Shown piece after piece: positions 1-7,600 of a stretch of DNA of 23,350 nt (positions within the stretch are counted from its first letter, which is position 1; every line of letters starts with the position of its first letter). Source of the stretch: Clostridia bacterium. Its GTDB lineage: Bacteria > Bacillota_A > Clostridia > Oscillospirales > QAKW01. Made by a program: the position numbers and the translations under genes. The notes below the pieces were generated by a model that was not told where the DNA came from, did no database searches, and saw only the letters and a program-made list of their open reading frames with translations. The stretch spans positions 1-23,350 of the forward strand of contig JAFQKO010000089.1 in NCBI GenBank assembly GCA_017396865.1, read 5' to 3'.

Positions 1-1144
1 CGGCCAGCTCGGTGCAGTTATAGAAGGTATAGGGCTCGATGGCGGTGATGCCCTCGGGCAGGTTCAGCTTGGTAAGCTTTTTGCAGTTATAAAAGGCATA
101 GGAGCCGATGGATTTGATGGTTTCGGGAAGGGTAACCCCCTCCAGATCGGCGCGATTCTTAAAGAGGTTATCGCCCAGCGCAACCACCTTTTTGCCGCCC
201 AAAGCGGCAGGGATCTCGATCACGGTATCGGTGCCGTTATAGGCGTTCAGCTTGACACCGCCTTCAGTCTCCTCCACGCTCCAATCCTCGGCAACGGCAT
301 GGCCGCAGACGGTGCAGATATCATTTGCATAAACGTGGTGGGATTTATCGGTGCGGGTGATGGCGCAAACAGCATCGCACTCTTTACAGGCATAGCCGGT
401 ATAGCCAAACAGCCCGCAGGCAGGCTCACGGCTGCCCGCAGCGGCGGTATGAAAATGGTCGGTCAGATCATCGTTATAAGAACCGATCACGTTGACCGCC
501 GCCAGCTCCTCGGCGGTACCGAGGAAGAAGGCGTGCTCCAGATCGCAGCCGTTAAAGGCACGATCCTCCACCGTTTTAACGGTGGACGGAATCACGATGT
601 TTTTATTATGGGTATAAGCCAAAAGATCGGCACCAATCGTCTCCATCCCTTCGGGAAGAACGATGGTTTCACATTGCACAAAGGCGAAAGCATAATAATC
701 GATGCTCTGCGTGACGGTTGGAAAATAAAAGACATCCTCCATATTAGTACCGTAAAAGGCATAGGAACCGACCACATCAAGGGTATCGGGCAGAATAATC
801 GTGCCGATATCCTCGTTGCGATAAAATGCATAGGCGCTCACCGTGCGAACGGTATCGGGCAGGATGACCTTCCCCGCCTTACAATCCTGAAAGGCCTGAT
901 AACCGATCGCTGTTACGGGACAACCGCCCAGCGATGCGGGAATCTTGATCAATGCAGGAATTTCATCGTCTTCATAATTTCCTTCATATTCAAGGATCGT
1001 AGCCTCGCCGTCGTAGACCGAAAAGCGATAGGGGCCGTCGTAATAGCTCCCGTCCTCCAAGGCTTCCGCTGCAACGGGCAATGCGGGAACCAACCCCAAA
1101 AGCAGGGCTAAAACCAAAAAAATCGACAAAATACGCCGTTTCAT
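1..1144 (-). CDS. Secreted BspA-like leucine-rich repeat protein (partial, C-terminus outside window)
   Basis: The reading frame is open from an ATG at 1144 to the window edge, giving 381 residues of an unfinished protein. A strong ribosome site (GAAGGAG) lies 7 bases before the start. Residues 1-27 are a signal peptide: MKRR, a long Leu/Ala core, then an Ala-rich cleavage region. After it come repeated units of the BspA-like LRR_5 type, recognisable by recurring IGSYAFYNC-like and 'LPEGI/LPDT' strings, in two blocks. Between the blocks, at about residues 230-280, is a Cys-rich stretch with CKEC and CTVCG motifs. Such proteins are exported and are often adhesins or surface scaffolds in gut bacteria; the ligand cannot be read from the sequence. 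The gene follows the GH2 gene on the same strand after 74 bases with no clear promoter of its own, so it may share its transcript. The family call is firm; the function is inferred. Confidence 0.88.
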   Translation of the reverse strand, partial: MKRRILSIFLVLALLLGLVPALPVAAEALEDGSYYDGPYRFSVYDGEATILEYEGNYEDDEIPALIKIPASLGGCPVTAIGYQAFQDCKAGKVILPDTVRTVSAYAFYRNEDIGTIILPDTLDVVGSYAFYGTNMEDVFYFPTVTQSIDYYAFAFVQCETIVLPEGMETIGADLLAYTHNKNIVIPSTVKTVEDRAFNGCDLEHAFFLGTAEELAAVNVIGSYNDDLTDHFHTAAAGSREPACGLFGYTGYACKECDAVCAITRTDKSHHVYANDICTVCGHAVAEDWSVEETEGGVKLNAYNGTDTVIEIPAALGGKKVVALGDNLFKNRADLEGVTLPETIKSIGSYAFYNCKKLTKLNLPEGITAIEPYTFYNCTELA

Positions 1145-1176
1145 ACAGCAATTCTCCTTCAATTTAAAATCGGGAA

Positions 1177-1205
1177 CACCCTCCCAACAATCTGTTGGGA
1201 GGGTG
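1177..1205 (-). terminator. Perfect 13-bp hairpin between GH2 and LRR genes (possible weak terminator)
   Basis: Bases 1177-1189 pair perfectly with 1193-1205 around a 3-base loop. The hairpin lies 13 bases past the GH2 stop codon. On the minus strand it is followed by TTCCCGATTTT, not by an unbroken T run, so it is at best a weak intrinsic terminator. It could instead be an RNA-stabilising or processing hairpin that sets relative expression of the two genes. Confidence 0.55.
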
Positions 1206-1218
1206 CGCAGGGGAAAAA

Positions 1219-2952
1219 TTATTCTTCGATAGCGGCCTTTTTGGTATTGATCTCGTGGAAGATCTTGGGATCAAACTTGAACTTCCGCTCATAGGTCAAA
1301 AGACCGTTGCACTCCTGCTCCACATCGTAAAGCTGGGTATAGCAGAAGGCCATGATATCGGGATTCTCCAGCAAAACGTGGGTCAGGCCGCGGTAGCGCT
1401 CGATGAATTCCTCCTCGGTCTCGACAGACTTACCGTAGCCCCAGGCATTATCCTTCTTATCGGTCCATTTAATACCGCCGTATTCGCTGACATAGACCGG
1501 GCCGCCGCGATAAACGGCGCGCTTGGCATAGAGCGGTCTGCGGGTGAGCTGGCAGTTTACGATGCCTTCCTTAATGTGGGCATAGTATTCCTTCAGCAAA
1601 GCGGGATCCTGCTCATAATCATGGGTATCGTGGATATCGGTCATCACGTGGATGGCACCGCTGGAATCGATCACAGGGCGGGTGGGATCGGCGGCCTTGG
1701 TGGCCAGATAGGTCAGCCGCAGAGCATCGTCGCTCTGGTGGGTTCCGGTTGCTCCGTTATCCCAGGTTTCGTTATAAGGAATCCAGCCGATAATAGCGGG
1801 ATGGCTGAAATCGCGCTCCACCATCTCCAGCCACTCGGGCAGGAAATTGGCAAGGCAATCAAACTCATGGGTATTAAGACCCCAGTTGGCGTGCTCACCC
1901 CAAACGAGATAGCCGAGCTTATCGGCCCAATAGAGGAAGCGGGGCTCGAAGATCTTTTGATGCAAGCGGGCACCGTTGAAGCCGAGCTGCATGGAATAAA
2001 CGATATCGTTCTTCAGCGCCTCATCGGAGGGAGCGGTATAAATGCCGTCGGGATAATAGCCCTGATCCAGCACGTAGCGACCGTAGAAGGTCTTGCCGTT
2101 GAGGGTCATGCCCTTATCGTTAAGACCGACCTCACGCAGGCCGAAATAGCCCTCGGCGGTATCGTTGCCGAGCATAAACTGCAGATCATAAAGGCGACCT
2201 TCGCCGATCTCCCACAGATGCTTTTCAGCCAAGGGAACGGTAACGGTAACAGTATTGCCGCCGACGACGGTCATCACCTCACCCATCAGCTTGCCTTCAT
2301 AGGAAGCGGAAACGGCCATCTTCTTGCCGATGGCAGCGGGGGTTACGCTGATCTGCAGGGTAACGTTGCCGTTTTCCACATTGGGATAGGAACGGTAGCC
2401 CAGAATACGAGCCTCCTCGACCGGCTCCATCCAGACGGTCTGCCAAATACCGGTCACACGGGTATAGGAACAGCCTTTGGATTTAAGCTGGCGGCTCTGC
2501 TTACCGGCAGGCTGCTTGCCGCTCCGCTCATGGTCGACGGCATGAACGCAGATGACGTTCTCGCCATCGATCAGCTTATCGGTAATATCAAAGCAGAAGG
2601 GGGTATAGCCGCCCTTATGGGAGCCGACCTTCTCGCCGTTGATATAAACAGTTGCAATATAATCTACCGCACCAAAATGCAGGATGCAGCGCTTGCCCGC
2701 AAAGCTTTCGGGCAGGGTGAATGCCTTACGGTACCAGACGCAATCGATAAAATCCGTATGGCCGATGCCGGAAAGCACACTTTCGGGGCAATAGGGAACG
2801 GTGATCTTCATATCCAGAGACTCTCTCTTATGAAAATTCTTATAAATACCGACCTCGGCGGTATCCATTTCAAATTCCCATTCGCCGTTAAGGCAGAGCC
2901 AATCCTTTCGCACCAGCAACGGGCGGGGATATTCTTGTCTTAAATCTACCAT
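1219..2952 (-). CDS. Glycoside hydrolase family 2 protein (beta-galactosidase/beta-glucuronidase-like)
   Basis: This 577-residue protein has the GH2 order: an N-terminal jelly-roll sugar-binding domain (about residues 1-175, with the LNGEWEFEMD motif), an Ig-like domain (about 180-260) and a TIM barrel (about 262-577). The acid/base is probably Glu395 in YNETWD, and the nucleophile Glu490 in VSEYGG, the usual GH2 pair on strands 4 and 7. There is no signal peptide, so it should act in the cytoplasm on imported oligosaccharides or glycosides, releasing a beta-linked terminal sugar. It is shorter than LacZ (about 1,000 residues) and near beta-glucuronidase length. I do not see a diagnostic substrate motif, so galactoside versus glucuronide or other specificity stays open. 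The start at 2952 has an AGAGAGG ribosome site and a good upstream promoter. It is transcribed divergently from the PHP gene. Confidence 0.88.
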   Translation of the reverse strand: MVDLRQEYPRPLLVRKDWLCLNGEWEFEMDTAEVGIYKNFHKRESLDMKITVPYCPESVLSGIGHTDFIDCVWYRKAFTLPESFAGKRCILHFGAVDYIATVYINGEKVGSHKGGYTPFCFDITDKLIDGENVICVHAVDHERSGKQPAGKQSRQLKSKGCSYTRVTGIWQTVWMEPVEEARILGYRSYPNVENGNVTLQISVTPAAIGKKMAVSASYEGKLMGEVMTVVGGNTVTVTVPLAEKHLWEIGEGRLYDLQFMLGNDTAEGYFGLREVGLNDKGMTLNGKTFYGRYVLDQGYYPDGIYTAPSDEALKNDIVYSMQLGFNGARLHQKIFEPRFLYWADKLGYLVWGEHANWGLNTHEFDCLANFLPEWLEMVERDFSHPAIIGWIPYNETWDNGATGTHQSDDALRLTYLATKAADPTRPVIDSSGAIHVMTDIHDTHDYEQDPALLKEYYAHIKEGIVNCQLTRRPLYAKRAVYRGGPVYVSEYGGIKWTDKKDNAWGYGKSVETEEEFIERYRGLTHVLLENPDIMAFCYTQLYDVEQECNGLLTYERKFKFDPKIFHEINTKKAAIEE

Positions 2953-2992
2953 TTTTTGATCCTCTCTTTACAGAATAATATGGTTTACCCTC

Positions 2993-3021
2993 ATTTTATC
3001 ACGCATCCCCTTTGATTGCAA
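2993..3021 (-). promoter_or_regulatory. Promoter of the GH2 gene
   Basis: On the minus strand, -35 TTGCAA (3016-3021) and -10 TAAAAT (2993-2998) are separated by 17 bases, matching a housekeeping sigma promoter. It lies 41 bases before the GH2 start codon. Confidence 0.65.
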
Positions 3022-3036
3022 GAAAAATCCTTGCAA
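3016..3036. promoter_or_regulatory. 21-bp inverted repeat carrying both divergent -35 boxes
   Basis: The sequence TTGCAAG-N7-CTTGCAA is a perfect dyad. Its left arm contains the -35 box of the GH2 promoter and its right arm the -35 box of the PHP promoter. It could be an operator for one regulator controlling both genes. It could also be just two back-to-back promoters sharing a -35 hexamer, since TTGCAA is itself a palindrome. Confidence 0.4.
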
Positions 3037-3059
3037 ATTACGGTAAAATATAATATAAT
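3031..3059 (+). promoter_or_regulatory. Promoter of the PHP-domain gene
   Basis: A -35 TTGCAA (3031-3036) and a perfect -10 TATAAT (3054-3059) have a 17-base spacer, 33 bases before the start codon. A second overlapping TATAAT at 3049-3054 would give a spacer of only 12 bases and is less likely to be used. Confidence 0.72.
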
Positions 3060-3092
3060 AGTAATAGACTTTTCGCCAAAGGAGAAAAACGC

Positions 3093-4016
3093 ATGAAAGC
3101 CTTTTGCGACGTGCATACACATAACTTTTTATCCAAGTGCAGCCATGATAACCAATCCACCCCTGCCGGCTACGTAGACCGTGCGGCAGAGTTGGGATTG
3201 CGGCTTTTGGGCTTTGCCAACCATTGCTGGGATGAGCGGGTGGAGGGCGCTTCCTCTTGGTACCACGACCAAAGCCTTGCCTTCCAGATGCAGATCAAAA
3301 ACAACATTCCCAAGGACACCAAGGGTGTTCGGGTATTGGTGGGCATCGAAACGGAATACTGCGGCATGAGTGATACCCTCGGGATCACCGCCGAAGGCGC
3401 CAAGGAGAATCAATTGGATTTCGTTCTCATCCCCCACACCCACGTGCATATGCGCAACTTTGTGATGCCCTATGCGGCAGAAGAGGTGAAAAAGCGGGCA
3501 GAGCTTGCCGAGTTTTTGCGCACCCAATCCCCCATCCCCATGGAGGAGGAAACCATCGAAAAGCTGGTGGACGCCTATCCGCGGCGCAAGCTGATCACCG
3601 ACATTCCCCCGTATGTAGAATTTGTAAGCGATTTCATGGTTCAAAGCTTTGAAAGCTTGATGAACAACGAGGAATTCAACAAGCTGATCAAGGTTGTGCC
3701 CGTTTCGGTTGCTCATCCCTTCCAGCCGGTGGGCGACGGAGATCTGCGGGACTTCATGCTGAAGCGAATCCCCGACGAAACCTTTACCCGCCTTTTCCGC
3801 ATGGCAGCCGAAAAGGGTGTTGGCCTTGAGATCAACGGAAACTGCAATGAGCCCGAGATGCTGCGCGTTTTAAAGCTGGCGCGGGAGGCAGGCTGCCGCT
3901 TTACTCTCGGCAGCGACACCCACTCCATCGAAGTCATGAGCAGAATCTTTGCAACCGATCCCACCATTGAAGCGCTGGGGCTGACCGAGGACGACTTCAT
4001 GGACTTTTGCAGATAA
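3093..4016 (+). CDS. PHP-domain phosphoesterase (histidinol-phosphatase-like)
   Basis: The 307-residue protein has the metal-ligand set of the PHP family: His8 and His10 (HTH near the N-terminus), His18, His44, Glu86 in GIETEY, the His115/His117/His119 cluster in IPHTHVH, His208 in AHPF, and Asp275-x-His277 in GSDTH. These bind a multinuclear metal centre that hydrolyses phosphoesters. The closest known functional type is HisJ/HisK histidinol-phosphate phosphatase, but no other his gene is nearby, so the substrate is uncertain. It is cytosolic. An AAAGGAG ribosome site precedes the start at 3093. A zinc-ribbon membrane protein follows 17 bases after the stop and is probably co-transcribed. 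Family confidence is high; substrate confidence is low. Confidence 0.85.
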   Translation: MKAFCDVHTHNFLSKCSHDNQSTPAGYVDRAAELGLRLLGFANHCWDERVEGASSWYHDQSLAFQMQIKNNIPKDTKGVRVLVGIETEYCGMSDTLGITAEGAKENQLDFVLIPHTHVHMRNFVMPYAAEEVKKRAELAEFLRTQSPIPMEEETIEKLVDAYPRRKLITDIPPYVEFVSDFMVQSFESLMNNEEFNKLIKVVPVSVAHPFQPVGDGDLRDFMLKRIPDETFTRLFRMAAEKGVGLEINGNCNEPEMLRVLKLAREAGCRFTLGSDTHSIEVMSRIFATDPTIEALGLTEDDFMDFCR

Positions 4017-4033
4017 GAAAGGATAGAACATCA

Positions 4034-4624
4034 ATGAATTGCAAAAAATGCGGAAATCCGCTTCCCGATAACGAAAATTTCTGCAAGATCTGCGATACGG
4101 TGCAGGACGAGCAAAAAGCATCGGAGCGCCCGCAGCCGAGCAAGCTGCTGAATGCGCTGACCCACTTCTTCCTGCCGCTGACGATCGCTGTGCTCCTGAT
4201 CTATGCGGTGCTTTACCTCACGGGGCTGATCCGAACCTTCGACTTCACTGCAGAGGCTTACGCCGATTGGAGCAGCACCTATGCGGTGGCGCCGATCCTG
4301 AAGGTATTCGATATTTCCTTCGCCCTTTGTCTTTTGGGCTTGGCCGCCTTTGCCATCGTGACCATGGTTCAGCTGGTGAAGCGGAAGGCAGGCGCACCGA
4401 ATTGCTACATTGCCCTGCACCTGACCGTTCTGATCGCCTCCATTGCCCTTGGCTTTATCGACTACACCCTGCGCCTCAGCATCGGCGAGCAAACGGTTTA
4501 CGATGCTCCCTCCCCCTTCCTCTTCTTCCCGCTGCTGCTGATTTGGATTGCCGCCCATGCGATTATGATCCATGCGATTGATTGCTGCTTCCGCAGGCAC
4601 ACCGATCTATTCACTGCAAAATAA
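4034..4624 (+). CDS. Zinc-ribbon domain integral membrane protein
   Basis: I chose the start at 4034 because an AGAAAGGA ribosome site (4016-4023) precedes it. The in-frame ATG at 4007 lies inside the PHP gene and has no such site. The 196-residue product opens with a zinc ribbon (Cys3-x2-Cys6 and Cys17-x2-Cys20, MNCKKCGNPL), then a short charged linker. Four hydrophobic segments follow at roughly residues 45-68, 95-120, 130-152 and 160-186. Proteins with this zinc_ribbon_2 plus transmembrane layout are common and mostly uncharacterised in Clostridia. The ribbon would face the cytoplasm. I do not recognise a specific function. It is probably in one transcript with the PHP gene and ends at a strong terminator. 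Confidence 0.8.
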   Translation: MNCKKCGNPLPDNENFCKICDTVQDEQKASERPQPSKLLNALTHFFLPLTIAVLLIYAVLYLTGLIRTFDFTAEAYADWSSTYAVAPILKVFDISFALCLLGLAAFAIVTMVQLVKRKAGAPNCYIALHLTVLIASIALGFIDYTLRLSIGEQTVYDAPSPFLFFPLLLIWIAAHAIMIHAIDCCFRRHTDLFTAK

Positions 4625-4635
4625 AACATTCGATT

Positions 4636-4680
4636 AAAAAAAACACCGTATTTGGCCTGAGCCAAATACGGTGTTTTTTT
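4636..4680. terminator. Strong bidirectional intrinsic terminator
   Basis: The arms ending at 4656 and starting at 4661 form a long perfect GC-containing stem (CACCGTATTTGGC and its complement) around a CTGA loop, flanked by an A run on the left and a T run on the right. On the plus strand it ends the zinc-ribbon gene; on the minus strand it ends the giant surface protein gene, whose stop codon is 9 bases away. Confidence 0.93.
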
Positions 4681-4688
4681 GATTGAAA

Positions 4689-7600
4689 TCAGCCCGAGGT
4701 GGTGATACGCTTCATCAGCGCTACCACGTCGGAGGAATCAAGGTTGCCGCTTTCGTTTACGTCGGAGTTCGCTTCATTGTACTCAACGTTTGCGTTGGCA
4801 CAAACCTTCATCAACAGAACAACGTCGGCAGAATTTACAGCTCCGTCGTCGTTGACGTCGCCGAGAAGAACCTGAACCTCTTGCTTAAACTTAGCATCGA
4901 CGGTCGCATCGCGATCCAGCAGCGCAACGGCCTCGTAATCCTCGTTATAAACGGTATCGTCCACAACTCTGATGCCGATCTTGGTTTCACCCTCCTGCAA
5001 AACGGTGAAGGTGAGGGTGAAGAGAACGCCGTCCTCCGTATCGTTTTCAGCGCCAAACCAGGTCAGCTTGAAGGAGCCGCTCTCCGGATTGGCTTCGATG
5101 CCGCTGCCGAACATCATGCCGGAGAGGGCATCGCCCCGCACCAGCGCATCGGTGCCTTCCGGCTTGAGCGCCTCAACGTCGTAGGTCAGCTCCAGCTGCA
5201 AGGAAGCAATGCCGGGGTTATTCTGCAGCTTACCGACCACAACGACGGTGCCGTTGGCGGTATCGGCGGTTGCTTCCAGCACCACCGCCGCATCGGTAGC
5301 GATGGGAATGATGCGGGTTTCGGTCTCGCCGCAGGTTTCGCAAGCACGCTCGAGCGTGCCCTGCTCGGTTTCGGTGGCGTCGGTTACCAAGCTCCAATCG
5401 CCCCATACGTGACCCGTGGCCGCCATGATATCGCTATCGTAGAAGTAATCACATTCGGTGCAGAAATAACGGGTATAGCCATCCTCGGTGCAGGTGGGCG
5501 CAACCGGCTCGCCTGCCACGATATTATGCGCTTCATAGACCACGTGGTTGGGATCGTTGGCGCAAACCTTCTTATGGTTTTCTTCGCCGTCGGCAATCCA
5601 TTCGCCGTATGCATGATCCAAGGGCTCGGAGGTTTCCTCCATATAGCTATGGCCGCAGCCGGAGCAGGTATAGATTATACCGCCGTTTTCGGTGCAGGTG
5701 GGAGCCTGCTCGGTTGCCACGTAATCATGCGTTTCGGTTTGGGTATGGCTTGCTTCGTAGATACAAGCACGGGTATGCGTTTCCTCATCGGTATAGGTCC
5801 ATTCGCCCCAGGAATGATCGGTGGCAGGCTCCAGATATACGTCGTAGTAATAATCGCAATCGGAGCAGGTATAGCGGGTATAGCCCATCGAAACGCAGGT
5901 TTGCGCTACGTAAACGCCCGCGTCAAACGTATGGGCGGCATAGTCCAGGTGGGCGGGATCATTTGCGCAAACGCGATAGTGATCGTTCTCGTCCAAGGGC
6001 AGATATTTGCCCCACTCATGGCCGATGGCCTCCAGCGTTTCGCCGATCTTCTCGGTGCCGCACTCGGAGCAGCTCTGCAGGGTGTGGCCCGCATTGTCGC
6101 AGGTGGGAGCTACCGACTCGGCGTCGACCCACTGATGCTCGCCCTCCACGAAATGGGAGGCGTTGGCATCGCAGACCCAACGGTGGGTATCCCCATCGAT
6201 CACGATCCAGCTGCCGCTGCAATCCTCGCCGCATTCGACAGCCTCGGTGATGGTGAGCACCGCATCATAGGCGGGAACGGTGAAGGTTTCCTCCTCGAAA
6301 TAGATGCCGTTGAGCGAACGGATCGGCTCGGTATAGTCGGAAACGTCGGGCGTATATTCGGTGCCGGAAAAGAGATAAACGGGGGTGCCGTTGACGGTGA
6401 GGCAAACGGGCACAGCCGCATCCTCGGTAACCAGCGCGGGATAATCATCCTCGATGGTATAAACCGTTTCACCTGCCTGCTGATTGATCTTCCAAGCCAG
6501 CTCGGCATCAAAGGTGCTCTGATAGATCGCGCCCTCATCGGAGCCCTTGCCGACAGCAGGGAGCTCGGTTTCAAAATCATAATAGTTCGCGTCGTTCAGC
6601 GCACCCTTATTTTGGCCTGCAACGGTGCCGACCAAGCTGCCGCCGTCCATAAAGGGCAGCGAGAAGCCGCGGTCGATCACGCCGGTGTTGACGCCTGCCA
6701 CACCGCCGAAGTTGACGCTGCCGCTGGGGGTAAAGGTAGCCAGCAAACCGTTGTGATCGGAAAGGCGATAGCCGTCGATACATTCGTCCAGCGTTTGGAA
6801 TCTGCTGATATTGACCGCATCCTCGAAGGTCATAATGAAGTCGATCTTGCTGGAGGCGCCGTTTGCCAGATAATCCGCCTCGGTTTCGGGCGAACCGTGG
6901 GTATTGATATTATCGGTAAGCTCCGCGATATAGCGGGCATCCGCCATACCGTCGGTTGAGAGAATATTATACGCTTCGGTATATTCGGTGGTATTATAGT
7001 CGCCTGCGGCGAAGGTCATGATGCCGGGGAAGCGCTCTCTCAACGCTTCGATCCGATCACGGATCAGCTTGGCGCCGTTCTTACGGGCAACCGAGCCCTG
7101 ATGGTCCAGATGGACGCTGAAGAAGGCGATCATTTCGGCGGTATCAACGTCCTGAACCACAGCATAGGTACAGATACGGTAGCAAGCGCCGTCCCAGCCC
7201 TTACTTTCCACCTCGGGGGTATCGGAGAGCCAGAAGTGGCCGCTTTCCACAACGGCGAATTTATCGGTCTTATAAGCGATGGGAACCGATTCCTTATCGC
7301 TGCGGTACTTATACAGCAGGGTATAACCGCTCAAGTTATTATTCAGGTAATTAACCCAGGTTTCGCTGCCTTCCTGGAAGCAGATCACATCGGGGTCATA
7401 GTTATAAATGCGCTGCAGCATTCTGGGCTGACGGTTTGCAACGGAGAACTGACCGCTGCCCCATACGCAAAGGTTCTGGGACATGATCTTATACTCGGGC
7501 GGCTCCTCCGCCTCGGTGCAAACAACCATCGCCTCGGAAATGCAATCCACGATCGTGCCGCTATTATAGCCTGCAACGCCGCCCACGTAGGAATTGCCGC

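Noticed and set aside
299..1111. Plus-strand open frame opposite the LRR protein gene
   Set aside because: The minus strand has a signal peptide, clear LRR repeats and a ribosome site. The plus frame has no recognisable domain, so it is a shadow of biased codon use.
1195..2943. Long plus-strand open frame (582 codons) opposite the GH2 gene
   Set aside because: It has no ribosome site or recognisable family, while the minus strand shows intact GH2 catalytic motifs.
5290..6250. Repeated DNA resembling a CRISPR array
   Set aside because: The repeats are protein-coding, diverged, about 205 bases apart and lack short identical units with unique spacers.
4683..6959. Plus-strand open frame of 758 codons opposite the giant secreted protein
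   Set aside because: The opposite strand encodes the dockerin, cohesin-like and EEP motifs. The plus frame reads as low-complexity hydrophobic and Gly-rich sequence with no domain.
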